The notes under the pieces were generated by a model. It did not search any database and was not told the origin of the DNA. It saw nothing but the letters and a program-made list of their open reading frames with translations. From Chrysoporthe austroafricana (Eukaryota > Ascomycota > Sordariomycetes > Diaporthales > Cryphonectriaceae), in NCBI GenBank assembly GCA_001051155.2, contig JYIP02000001.1, forward strand, positions 806,001-870,000: a stretch of 64,000 nt of DNA. Direction: 5' to 3'. Within the stretch, counting starts at the first letter, position 1. Each line of letters opens with the position of its first letter. Position numbers and translations under genes: made by a program. Below are positions 10,794 to 22,827 of this stretch, one piece after another.

Positions 10794-12446
10794 ATGGCGA
10801 TCAACTTCTTCAAGCGCCTCCTCGGTCTGGGGAAGCCTCAGCCGCCAGCTCGTGTGCCGACGGATGAAGTTCTTCCCATGTACGATTTCGATGCACGCCC
10901 ACAGGTTCGCGATATTATCATCGGCTGGACATTAAGGTTCGACGACATCCTCGACGCTGACAAGCTGAATATCGCGCTGAGTCGACTGCTCGAAATTGGC
11001 GACTGGAGGAAGCTTGGGGGGAGATTGAGGAGGAATGTGAGTCGAAGAAGAGATAAATTAGATAAAGCGCACCGCAATCCTGGCCTAACCTTGTGTGTGC
11101 CTGTTCAACAATCCAGAGGCTAATTGATCACGACCTAGGAGCATGGTCAGCTTGAGATTCATGTCCCAGCCGAATTTACACCCAAACGGCCCGCGATTCG
11201 TTTCTCACACGAGACACTGGACATGGGTATCTCAGAACATCCTCTGGCTAATCACCTACCAAGTCCGACTGCCAGTGGATCGATACAAGAAGGAGCAGAT
11301 CAGTTCGAGATATTAGCTGCGCCGGAAGACGCACCGAGATGTTTGGAAGACTTCTTGACCCGCGACGTCTCCCAACTCGGGTTACACGTCGTGTCCTTCA
11401 CCAACGCCACGCTAGTCTCGCTGACGTTCCCGCACACAATGTGTGACCTGCTTGGCTTGCAGGCGATCGTTGACAACTGGGTCAAGGTTCTGTCCGGAAG
11501 GGAGGATGAGGTGGTCCCTCTTCTCGGCGTCCACGAGGATCCCATCGCTGAGGTTGGTACGGGGCAGCTACACAAGTACGAAGAACCATGGGTTATGAAG
11601 GATCAGATCTTGAGTGGATTGGGCTGGGCCCGCTTCATATTCACCATGATCTGGGACGCGATCTGGCTGGGGAAGTCCGAACAGCATATGATCTATCTGC
11701 CCACATCTTCGCTTCAAAGACTCCGAGAGGCCGCGGCGGCGGACCTGGCAGCAGCGACTTCGAGCAACATCATCAACGACTGGCACCCCCAGAACGTTTA
11801 TCTCACAGACAACGACATTCTCACAGCCTGGATGACTCGCATGGCCGCGCACAGCCTACCGCCCAACTCGACCCGCAGTATCACGTTCCTCCAGTTCTTT
11901 GAGCTTCGCGGTCGACTGCCGGCGGTGTTCCAACCACCACATAAGGCCGTATACATAGGCAACTTTATATTCGCCTGCTGGGCACATCTCACTGCGGGCG
12001 ACGCTCAGCGTGCTCCACTGGGTGCTATCGCTGGAAGGTACAGAGCTTTCCTCGCGGCGCAGACCACCGAGGGCCAGGTGAGGGGACTGCTTCGGGTGTT
12101 CAGAGAGAGGACAGCCGCGGGGAAGAGGATCGGCGCGATGAAGTCGGACAGCATGATGATCACGTGCTCCAACTGGAGCAAGGCGAAGTTCTTCGCTGCC
12201 GTTGACTTCGGTCCGGCGGTGGTTCGCAAGGGGAAGTCGTTCGGCCAGCCAAAATTCGGACCAGGGAGGCCAGTGTATTACCATGGACTCAACCTCAGGC
12301 CGCTTGGGTCGGGGAAATCCAAGCAGGTGGGTGCAGCAACGGGTGTGAATATTCTCGGCAAGGATGCTGGTGGGAACTACTGGATCATGGCGATGTTGCC
12401 GCCGAAGTCATGGCCTAGGATTCAGGAGGAGCTCGCTGTCCTGTAA
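10794..12446 (+). CDS. BAHD-like acyltransferase (transferase family)
   Basis: Two exons, 10794-11036 and 11139-12446, joined across an intron with GTGAGT, a CTAATTG branch and CTAG acceptor; 516 residues. The conserved N-terminal block GWTLRFDDILDADKL...LLEIGDWRKLGGRLR is followed after the intron by HGQLEIHVP. The catalytic HxxxD is HTMCD (about residue 179). A VDFG motif near residue 436 stands where BAHD enzymes have DFGWG. Such enzymes move an acyl group from CoA to a hydroxyl or amine of a small molecule in the cytosol. Close fungal relatives are often mislabelled LysR-family regulators. It may act with the NRPS-like enzyme and agmatinase to its left, but this is inference. Confidence 0.82.
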
Positions 12447-13426
12447 TCTCCCCATGGATTAATGAGTTGACTGAGCTTGCTGTTATTTCCTAACGCCCTC
12501 ATATGTCATGGCCAAAATGAGTTACTGGTATTTTGACACCCTCCGCACGAATGAATCCTGTATCACTAAGAAAATGTACCACACTTTGCGTACGATGTCT
12601 TGACAGCACAATGATATTGCTCGAAAGAAGTAAGATGGACCTAGGTGTAGATTGCCTCCGTATTGAGCCAGGAATGCTGTTGCGAGTTGAATTGTAGGGT
12701 CTCATTATGATCTTTCGGTAATTATAGCGTAAGTTGTTGAATGTCCGTCTCTATTTATCGAGCATAAGATCGTGTTTGGTGAGAAATCAAAGCTGTTCTG
12801 TCGAATTTCATTGGTTTATTTCCAGGCATGCCTCTTCTATTCTTCTAGGAGCTATGTTCTCCGAATGTCCGTTACACGTCGTTCAGCTAGAACAACCTTG
12901 GAATTCTCAGCAGCCAATCTGCACTGGTAACACTTTCTCCCCATCATTATCATCAATGACTGGATCTTATCCATTGAACGACAAGATTTTTGATCTATTC
13001 TGGCTTGCAAACAACCCAAAGGCAGCCCTGCATCGTTTTGTTTACTGTCGCGCAGCGCTGTGTTTATTTTCCCTTTACAACGCGCCGCATTCTCACGCGT
13101 GACCAAGGCCCAGATACTATGAAGCAGATCTCAACCTTCTTCTACTCTGCTGTCACCTGCAGCAAGTGGAGAGAGCTGCTCACAAACAACTATTCGATAT
13201 CTCCCTTACCTTAGTTGGTAGCTCTTGAATCTTCAAAACCTGTTGTGTAGGTGTTGTGAAGACCACTTACATTCTTGTCAATCTCTTGGGCCAGGATTAA
13301 TTACAACGCTGCGATACATCAACAGGAATCGAATAACAAACAACCTCCCCGATTGAATCGCCAACGATTGTACAATCACGACGGCCTATCTGTTCCAGCT
13401 GTGTTCTCTGTCGAGACCCATCAGAC
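12447..13426. other. Intergenic region
   Basis: No supported gene in about 1 kb. Moderately AT-rich, with only short motif-free frames. Confidence 0.4.
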
Positions 13427-15150
13427 ATGGCTCAAAATAAGAAGATTGCTGGCTGGCGCACCATGTTCGAGCAGTATGTTCGAAAGCAAAATGGCATCAG
13501 TGAAATCAGGACCTCGCCCATCCTGACCGAGCTTGCTCGCCTGAACAGTTGCGACCTCGCTCCGGCTAACGACAAGGTCTTCCCTCAATATGGTCTCCTT
13601 GCAGGTATCGGCAAGGGTAAGAGTTTTCATGAGATGATCCATTACAATGTGTGAGTGATATGCATCGTTTGAATGTCCGTTCATGGCAGACTTTGAAGTC
13701 TCTTTAGGGACCGGGAAACCGTTTTTGATGACTTCATGTCTTGTTCATTTGCCTTCAGAACCGCTCCCAAGAGTCCTCAAACAGAAGGGACCTTTTTTGA
13801 GAGAGAGAGAATGATGGCTGATAAATACATGCGACTAGTACCGCCCCGTCCAGCGTCTTCATCTGTGGCAGCCAAGGCAGCGGCAAGAGTCACACTCTTT
13901 CTTGTCTGCTAGAGAATTGCCTCCTTCCCTCTGAGATCAATGAGCTGCCAAACCCTCTCACCGGTATCGTCTTTCATTACGATACCTTCGTCGCCGACAA
14001 AGCCGGCAGCCCGTGCGAGGCAGCCTTCCTTTCCAACATGCGCGACATCAAGGTCCGCGTCCTCTGTGCCCCAACCAATATCGCGAGAATCAAGGCGACG
14101 TACGCGCGCTTCCCGAATGTCATCGTCGAGGAGCTACGTCTCAGCGACAAGAACCTTAATACCAAGCGCATGATGGATCTAATGGCGGTCAAGGCGGACA
14201 GTACAATGCCGCTATATGCGCACGTGGTGAAGCGTATTCTGAGGGATATGCGGCTTGAGCAGCAGGATACGGGAAAGGACTTTAGCTATGACGAGTTCCG
14301 AGCTAAATTGAGTAAAGCTACGCTGTCCGATGGCCAGCGAGCGCCCCTCGAGCAGCGCCTTGATACCCTTGAATCGTTCATGGCTCAGAGGCAAGAGGAG
14401 GCCATCACTGTCGCCGATAAAGGAGATCTCAGGAAAATTCAGCCCTTGCGGCTTGCGCAAACCGCCGGCAGCGTCGACTGGGCCTCAAAAGCAGGCCAGC
14501 TTACCATTGTCGATCTCTCTTGCCCGACTGTCGATCCAGAGAGCGCCTGCCAGCTCTTCAACATCTGTCTGTCGCTCTTCCTGGAGCAGGACCCCGCGAT
14601 CGTCGGCCGCGTCGTCGCGCTTGACGAGGCACACAAGTATATGAACAACAGCGGCTCGGCCAAGGTGCTAACCGACCAGCTGCTTTCCACGGTCCGGCTG
14701 CAGCGACACCTGGGCGCGCGTGTGATTATTTCCACGCAGGAGCCCACCGTGAGTCCCAAGTTGTTGGATCTATGTTCTGTCACCGTGGTTCATCGCTTCA
14801 CGAGCCCGGAGTGGCTGGGGGTGCTGCAGAAACATTTGCCAGGGGTGAGCGGTGCCTCGAGGATGTTGGATCAGAGTGTGGGTGAGGATGACAGTGGGTG
14901 GGGCAGACTGATTCAGGCTTCGAAGACGCTGAAGCCTAGGGCTAAAGGTATCAGTGAAAAGGAGGCAGTGATGGAGCTCTTTGAGCAGATTGTGGAGCTT
15001 CGTGTCGGGGAGGCACTGCTCTTCGCGCCGAATGCTGTGCTCGACGTGCGAAGCGGTGCCGAGGTGAAGAAGCTTGGAAATGGTGCGCTCAAAGTCTGCA
15101 TCCGTGCTCGTGTCACCGAGGATGGTGGGCGCAGTGTGATGGCTGGCTGA
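13427..15150 (+). CDS. HerA/FtsK-like P-loop ATPase
   Basis: Exons 13427-13650 and 13839-15150, joined over a 188-base intron (GTGAGT...GACTAG), give 511 residues. The Walker A motif GSQGSGKS lies at residues 85-92 and the Walker B motif VVALDEAH at about 333-340, followed by a sensor-like stretch (RVIISTQEPTVSPKLLDLC) and HRFTSPEW. A Gln in STQE after strand 4, and the order of motifs, fit the HerA/FtsK/VirB4-type DNA- or protein-pumping ATPase branch rather than classical AAA+. Exon 1 carries a short N-terminal region before the core. The first ATG (13427) is used because it gives the only frame joining cleanly to exon 2. The biological role in fungi is not established. Confidence 0.75.
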
Positions 15151-15647
15151 GATGTCTGGGATACTACGATCTTCAGACTGTCCTCAGATGGAATGGCAGT
15201 GTGGATGAGAGGTGTATCATATCATTAAGGTGCTCTGTCTGGCCGTCTACATACGGCTTTTTGATGAGCACCATACCACTGGTGACTCCATGTCTACACG
15301 GCACGACGTGGATATGGGTTTGACTAGTTGTTGAGCAAGCACTTTACTGCATAGAAAACGATGTAATTGTTACATCAGAGCAGGCTTCATCAAGGAATGT
15401 GCTTCACAGAGAATCGCATGAATGCGGAAGTGTACCCTTGTATGGTTCTTGACATATGGTACACCTCATAACGTCTAATTATTTATGGTATTCCCTGAGT
15501 ATCGCTATGGCTGAGTGAGTTTACTGTGAGCTTCTCGACGCCGCCACTAAGAGCATGGTAACCCAAGGCTATGTCACATAAATCTGAGTTACGGACAAAT
15601 CTCAGCTCACCAATCTGGCGCAAGTGCTTGGGCTCCCGAGAATAGGC
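15151..15647. other. Intergenic region between convergent genes
   Basis: About 500 bases holding the 3' ends of the ATPase gene and the alpha-galactosidase gene. No gene seen. Confidence 0.5.
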
Positions 15648-17189
15648 TCAGCGTGATAACAATTTGCCGCAGTATTGGAACACCAACACTGCTGTGTCAT
15701 GTGAGGCAACAGATACTGTGGCGCTACTGGTAAATGAGCCGAGACAATCTCCTGACCAAGCGTCGAGAATATGATAAGTCCCATTGGCCTCAAGATACGG
15801 GACCTCGCTGAAGTCGACCGTCATGTCCTCGGTGTCATCGAGGGTGTTGAGCATCAGGACAAAGGTGCCTTGTTTGCTTTCTCCTGCCCAGTATTGCGCT
15901 GGGTATGTCTCATTCCAAGTGAAACTCGGCAAGTATCCCCATTTATATGGCTTGGCAGCGGCGCCGTACACATCGTCTTGGTTGAAGGCAATCAGGTACT
16001 CATTTTTCAGCACGTCGATGTATTCGTTGGACAATGTCGTCAGGTCTGCGCTGATGATCAGAGGGCTTTTCATAGCAGCCCAGAAAGCGAAATGCGAGCG
16101 AGCCTCCTCATAGCTAAGGCCACTGTTACCGACTTCAAGCATGTCTGCATCGTTATGGCCCCAGAAATTGACGTCCTCCATCTTGAAGGAGTTGATGTTG
16201 AGGATAGAAGTAATGTAGGACCATCTCGCTGCCTCATCGTTAGTGCTTGACGCTCAAGTAGATTGAAACATTTTACACCCGAACAGGCAGGCGAGGAAAG
16301 AGTTCGATGATGGAGCTGACCTTCAACATCGGTACTAATCCTCCAAGAATTACCTGTCAGATTGCCCCACTCTTCAACACCTTCGTACCCCCATATGCAG
16401 ATATTGTACTGAATCGTGCGGTTCTGGGCTTCGAGGGCGTCGCGCATGACCCTGTATCTCTCGGCGGAGTTTGACGCCGTGTAATTGTATCCGGATGGAC
16501 AAATACCGTCCTCCGAAGGGCAGGTTCCGTTGCCGTAGAGTTGGGGCGAAGCGATGCTCGCGGTACATGCCTCGCATTCATCGGTCCAGTTGGAGGGCAC
16601 ATTGCAGTTATCATATTTGAGGTCTGAATCCCGCATCGGTCAGCACGCCGGGGCTTTTGTCCTACATGCAAAAACTTCCAGAGCAACTCACAATCAATGC
16701 CCCAGGCTGCCCACGATGCTGCGTCGATGCTCTCGTACCCGATGCTGGCAGGATATCCCGCGCAGGTTTCAGTCCCTGCACTGCTGTAAATGCCGAGCTT
16801 GAAGCCCATGTCATGTATCTGATCTGCCAAGCCTGAAATGCCATCTGGGAACTTGTCGGGATCAGGAATAAGCTGTTCGGTCATGTTGTCACGCCCAGTG
16901 ATAAGTGACCAGCAATCATCGAGGTTCACGTAATTATAGCCAATGTCCTAATACTCTGGTCAGTGATGACGACTATACCGACAGGCATGGGACTACGAAG
17001 TGTTCGTACTAAGAATCCGTTGTTGATCATGGCCTGAGCTTGGTCGAGAAAAAGTGTGGCGCTGATGTTGCATTCATAGGTGTTCCATGAATTCCATCCC
17101 ATTGCTGGTAGCTTTCCAGTTCCATCTTCCCAGATCAGAGCGGACGCCAGGGACGCCAAAAGTGGCAAAGCAACTCGTGAGGCTCTCAT
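15648..17189 (-). CDS. Secreted alpha-galactosidase, GH27
   Basis: Removes terminal alpha-linked galactose from oligosaccharides and galactomannan outside the cell. Exons on the minus strand: 17189-17010, 16947-16692, 16623-16321, 16228-15648; introns of 59-92 bases with GT...AG ends. The joined frame encodes 439 residues, usual for fungal GH27 enzymes without a lectin-type tail. A signal peptide ([17 protein letters not shown]) is followed by PAMGWNSWN and NLDDCW. The nucleophile is Asp150 in KYDNC, spliced across intron 2. The expected acid/base is Asp244 in [17 protein letters not shown] follows near residue 272. Several N-x-S/T sites occur. The C-terminal beta domain is complete. Confidence 0.93.
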
Positions 17190-19828
17190 CTCCTTATGGG
17201 CTTAAGTGGAGAGGGAATGCTGGGTGATCGGCTGAAATTGTACTCCGTGGCAATCAATCGGTGTGCGGGTTCATGATATCTAAATGAATTTTGCCACCGA
17301 GAACTTTCTACAAGACCAGGGCTGTCGTCGTTCTTTGATACTCCGTGGCCCTTCTGTTGTATTCACTCCCCGTTTGGGCAAAGAACAGCCGAGGTGCGTA
17401 GGTACCGAGCTTTGTCAACCTTACCATGGTGCATTGTTCCAACTACTAGATCACGTTATAGATACGAAGGCGAGATTTGCGTTAGAAGTACATTAATTAT
17501 ATCACACTTAATTTCTGTATCTTCCCCGGGAATGACTATCATCTTTGCTGACTTGTAACAGCGGCGGACTTTGTGTGATCTCATATATGCGGCACCGTGG
17601 TGATCTAAGGCAACTGGAATCCGAAACTTTCGTTTCCAAAATATTTCCGTTCGAGTTTTTAGACATTAATTACGTACAGGCATTCATTGCAATAGCAGGT
17701 CAAACAGACTGGGCAACGCCTAATGGAACAAATTCTAACGCGCTGGATGCAGTGCAACGCTAATACAGCTTTGTACAAGATGAGCGCGTTGTTGCAACTT
17801 GATGCGTATTCAACATGCACGAAACCTCATTCAACTTCTACCTACCCAATTACGCTATTAACGTCTACAACTACCCGTAGCGAGATACCATGTGCGTCCC
17901 AGGATCTCGTCGAGTTGATAATGCTAGGTATAGGTGATGATATGCTAGGGTTGAAGCTCCGAGTCTCCTACAATTGCGCATTCTTGTCGTCTTCCTATTC
18001 GATACCCCCCGTTGTGACCGAAACCCTTCCCCCAGGTCCTGGAGGAAAATATTGATTTAGGCTCGCACAATTACAGATATAAGGAATATCAGGAAAGTCC
18101 CCGGATATTCTGTCTACAGGTCATTCATAGTAGCAGAATTGTGACAAGGGTTTTGATTCTCCCGTAATTACTGCGAGATTTGGGGGGTCGTGTGGGGCTA
18201 AACAAGTAGCAGTCATTATCACAACGTATCCAAGTCTTGCCTCCGACAGAAGCTACGTATAGAAAGAGGGCCATATCTATCTACTGAGGAATCTCAGTCA
18301 CTATCGTTAATGTACCTGGATAGCCAGGTGGCATATTGATCACGTATGCGAACATTGCTCCTCTGCTGCGAAGAGGTCAGAATACTGTGCCAAGGCCAAG
18401 ATAATGCTGATATTTGACCGACGAAGAATCAGGATAGAGGCTGCGCCTAGAGGCTGTGCCCAAAGGCTGCGCCCAAAGGCTGGAGTTACATCGTAAGATG
18501 GAAAACTTCTCAGTAAAAATTCCTCAGTAGAAGACGTCAGAGGCTAGAGATGGCAGTCATCATCAGTTGATCGCCTTCAATACGAATAATCTGTGAGACG
18601 ATCTAATACGAGATATGGTTGAGCTCTAGCCGTGTATGGGCGTTCTGTTGACGTTTTCATCGCTCGTAGGTACTGAGAAAAGGGCAGAACGTTTCCAGAA
18701 GCGCGCTTTAGCCTAAAACAATGAAACATGCCATTTTTATCGCAGGTATTACAGAGGACGGGGCGACATCGGGGTACCAGGAAGATTTTTTCCCAAAGTT
18801 GAGCCGTCTCGGCACGCTGATGCTTCTGGTCAAATGACGGGGTAATCGAATCCGAGTAAACGGCACGTTTCCGCCATCCGCAACCACACGACGTGATCTA
18901 TTCTTGGCAGCGCCGGTCCCTGGATCTGCCCAGGTACTGCCTTCTGGGGTGCCACGGGTGCTTGCTGGAAATCCCTCACTAAGAATGCCGCTATCGTCTG
19001 GAATGCGGGTGGCATGGAAGCGGTGTCTGAGAGCGGGAAACCCATGTTGAGGAACTCCACGGCAACACTACCCCAGCACCCGGCTGCTTGGGAGAAGCTC
19101 ATACAGAAATGGCCCAGTCTCCTTGTGAGCCCTTCTTCCATTTTGCGAGTGTGTAGCTTCGTGGGATGAACAAGGAATACTATGAGTGTCCCTTAGGCAC
19201 ATGGGCCTTACTAGGCGGGCATCGAGACACCATACACCGTAACGACGCATCGTAACTCCGGACATTAGGGTAGTTTGGCTCTCGTTTAGAGGGTTTAGCT
19301 ATGTAATCGAAATATGAATCGTGCACTGTCCGTGGTTCAAAGTCGCTAGGACGATCTCGCCTTGCGTTACAGTTCCAGCCTCGATTCATTGACAGTCATC
19401 AATGCACTTTCTAGCTGTGCTAGAGCAACTTGGTGGCGCAACCTACCTCTTTCCCATCGTTCGTTACCAGTAGTGCTGTTCTTGGCATAATGGGAAGCCG
19501 GATTGGGTAGGTTGCTGAAGACGCTGCGAGATCTGGACACTATCCGTCTTCGTACGAGATAGATCCGCTCTCGCTGCATCTCTATCCGGACGCAAACGCT
19601 TTCATCCTCGCTTTCTCTCTTACCAATTGCCTTGATCCTACATTCGATGTCTGCAAACGGAGTCTTGGTACAGTCACCGATATCCTATCTATAAAGAGGC
19701 GGGCAGTTTCCAGTCGACTTTGAACGAGTAAGTTTCCTGGTAGCTACCGCATCTTCCAATTTTCCTCTCGTTCGATATAGAGAGATTTCATTCGCTCGTT
19801 CAAAGATCTCCGCACTTCGATCTTCACA
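17190..19828. other. Long intergenic region
   Basis: No supported gene in 2.6 kb. At 18430-18485 there is a small imperfect tandem repeat (aggctgcgcc/aaggctgcgcc type). A minus-strand frame at 19141-18830 reads somewhat like protein but has no start context or family motif. The right end is the promoter of the wall-protein gene. Confidence 0.4.
19690..19695 (+). promoter_or_regulatory. TATA box of the GPI wall-protein gene
   Basis: TATAAA about 134 bases upstream of ATG 19829, followed by a C/T-rich leader, as usual for strongly expressed fungal genes. Confidence 0.55.
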
Positions 19829-21188
19829 ATGAAGTTCACACTCATCGTCACCGTCCTAGCCGGTCTGGCTTCAGCGCAGTTCCGTCATCAGCGCCCGGTT
19901 CTCAACTCGACCACCAGTGTATCTACGCGTAGTCCTCATACTCATACTCATCATACTCGCACCTCTCTGTCTTCTACGTCCCACAGGACTAAGACCAGCA
20001 AGACGTCTAAGTCCTCTAAGACTTCCAAGACGTCTAAGACTACCAAGACTTCCACCACCAGCAAGAAGCCCCCCAAGTCTTCCTCTACGAGTACTTCTAC
20101 CCCTACGCCTGTGACGGCGACCGTCACCAACACCAAGAAAAGTATGTCCATGAGACTCTTCGATCTCTCACGCAAAAAGAAGAAGAAAAGAGTTACATAT
20201 AGAGCACTATACTTACCACAAGTTACGCAGTCTGGGTTAAAACCACCGCGGTTGTCGACCATTTCATCACCGTCTGCCCTGTCCCAACCACCATCACGTA
20301 CAACGGCGTATGCTACACAGCCACTGCTTACGGTGTAAGTCCTTTACCTTTCACTCACATGACCCTCAGAAGACGGGGAAGCGGCTGACCCAGGAGCAAT
20401 AGGAAACCCTCACGATCACCAACTGCCCTTGCACAATCACCACATCTTATGCTGAGGGCGCCGTTGTCACTGAGGCCGAGGCTAAGCCCGTGACCGAGAC
20501 TGAGGCTGCCACTGTCAAGACACTCACAGAGGGCGGCGTCGTCACGGTCGTCACGGAGGCGGCTACGACCCACGTCACGTCCGAGGCTGAGGCTGAGGGC
20601 GCCACGGTCGTCGAGTCTGAGGCGAGCCCTGCTAAGGCCACGTCTGGCTCTAGTGCTGAGTCTGGCTCTAGCGCTGAGTCTGGCTCCAGTGCTGAGTCGG
20701 GCTCTAGTGCTCAGGCCGCCGCTGGTGCTCAGGCCGCTGCCGGTGCTGAGTCGGGCTCTAGTGCTCAATCCGCCGCCGGTGCTGAGTCCGCCGCTGGCTC
20801 CTCGCCCGCTTCTGGTTCCGAGCCCGCTTCTGGTTCCGAGCCCGCTTCTGGTTCCGAGCCCGCTTCTGGTTCCGAGCCCGCTTCTGGTTCCGAGCCCGCT
20901 TCTGGTTCCGAGCCCGCCGCCGGTGCTGAGTCTGCCGCTGCCGCTCAGCCCGCCGCCGCGGCTCAGTCCGCTGCTGGTGCCGAGTCCGCTGCCGGCGCCG
21001 AGTCTGGGGCGAGCGCTGCTAAGGCCACGTCTGCTGCCGCTGCTGAGGGCACCACACCCGAGGCGGGAGCCACGTCTGCCGCCGGTGCCGTCGGCTCGTC
21101 GCCCACGTACGCCACCGCTGGTGCTGTTGCGAACAAGGCCGGTGCCGGACTTGGTCTGATCGGCTTCATGGTCGCCGCCATGCTGTAA
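19829..21188 (+). CDS. GPI-anchored Ser/Ala/Glu-rich cell-wall protein
   Basis: Exons 19829-20141, 20231-20334 and 20403-21188, with introns GTATGT...GCAG and GTAAGT...GCTGACC...ATAG; 400 residues. A signal peptide (MKFTLIVTVLAGLASA) is followed by a His/Thr/Ser and then Lys-Thr-Ser-rich region with KTSKTSK-like repeats. Exon 2 and early exon 3 encode a Cys-containing segment (FITVCPVPTTITYNGVCYT, then LTITNCPCTITTSY) common to fungal GPI wall proteins. A long Ala/Ser/Glu-rich stalk carries SGSAES and SGSEPA repeats. The C-terminal hydrophobic tail (GLGLIGFMVAAML) follows a small-residue site suited to GPI attachment. Expected at the cell surface, heavily O-glycosylated. Function beyond wall structure or adhesion cannot be inferred. 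Confidence 0.85.
20805..20912 (+). repeat. 18-base in-frame tandem repeat, six perfect copies
   Basis: Unit cccgcttctggttccgag, repeated six times without change, encodes PASGSE. Exact identity at codon level suggests recent expansion; copy number probably varies between strains. Confidence 0.95.
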
Positions 21189-22827
21189 GAAGGCTCTAAT
21201 AGGGAGTGTGAGCTGGTAATTGGGGCGCGATTAGTCTAGTGGAAAAAGTTATTTGAGTGTGCGAGTTTGCGTAGGAGTCGAGATTTGACATGGCCGATGC
21301 ATAGCAAGCAGGCAGTCAGGCGTAATGTGGAGGAAAAAGAATCGACGAATAATTGGTTGTGATTCACCTAAGAAGGCTGAAGACCACCACGAAAACTATC
21401 CACCCTCCTTCGGCCGCTACGCGGACCAGAAAGTTTGACCGCAATAATAGTAATTTAATAGGTTCTGGCTCTTCAGCACTCAAGTCCACTCGCCGGTGAT
21501 CCTTGTCTTGTATTGTGCCCTCGTCCTCTTCTGATGGTAACATGCAATATTTTTTGTATCTTCTCCCACAGGGCGCTCGCTCACAGGAGTTATCCCGCCG
21601 TTGAAATGCGCTCGTCACGCTGCTCACCTGTGCCGTGATACAACTAAGTCTCCGGCTTGGAACGCCACAAAGCTTCTTAGAAAGAAATAAGCGAGAGAGT
21701 GCATTATCTACAGAACACAGCAGACAAGACCGACTCGGCATGAGTCTGAAGTAGCTTGCTGCGTGTCTTGGACGTGCCTGTACGACTGTCTCGAATCTGA
21801 GCAAGAGGGACCTCTGAGAGGACTTCTCTGCAGCAGGTAGTCATGCAGATTTCGGCGAACCAAGCTCACTCACCACACCGACAGCTTGCTGACAGCATAT
21901 ATCCCCACATTTCACACTTGTTATGCATAGACCACGCGCGCTCAGGCGTGACCGGAGGTTCTATAACACCCAATCTCGTGCTACACGCTTTACCTCGCCA
22001 TTCTGCCACCCCGAAGCAGGCAGCCAGGCTTGCACGAGGGAAGCCTTGCCCTGGAGGCGCGCAACGGCCGTAGTCACTGCGTGATTTTCTTTTCTCTTTC
22101 TTTTCGCTGTGGCCCTGCTGCGCTCAGTTCCGGCAGGATGGATGCATTGCATGCAACCGCATGCGCGACCGCTCCCCGCGGGCGTTGGAGCTACGCCGCC
22201 TCCAGGAGGCGGTCTTGCATTCCAGTGGAGGGCTACGCAGCTGGACGACGTTGCCCGCAAGCGGCGACACGGCGCGGCTCGGGGACGTGGATACGAGGAG
22301 AGGCGGCCCGTAGCTGCCCCCACCGCCTTGGTTCCCGATGCCCGGGGGGCGGGCATCGAGATTCGGGCTAGGGCTGGGGGCGGCACGCAGGAGGCTTGGC
22401 TGGTCCCCGGTGGTGAGAGCCGGTGCTCCGCGTTCGGGCGAGGAAGACGTAATGAGGCACTTGAGGGTTCTAGGGCTTGGACGGAGGGATGGTCAGGTTT
22501 TTGGACAGCGAGAAGATGGCGTGCTGTGGTCGGGCAATGTTGCGAACATGTCGATTGGGCGAGGGAGTATTGTGGTTGTCGTGATTAATTTGATTATGAG
22601 CAAAATGCATACCGCCTTCGCCTATCGTTGTTCCGCTCTAGAGCCTCATAGAGAGTACCACATGCGAATGTACATACATGCCAGGGCATGGAGAAGAGAA
22701 GAGAAAGAGTGCCGCGAGACCCCAGAAAGAGAAATGAAGATGTTCTCACAAACGCCTGCGCCAAGCACCAGCCCCAAACCCAAAGACCAACCACTCACGC
22801 TGATGCCGCCAAAGAATCCTCATCCTG
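21189..22827. other. Intergenic region
   Basis: No supported gene in 1.6 kb. The right half is GC-rich with long overlapping open frames on both strands, a composition effect. Confidence 0.4.

Noticed and set aside
18830..19265. Minus-strand protein-like frames
   Set aside because: No joining intron, start context or family motif; could not be supported as a gene.
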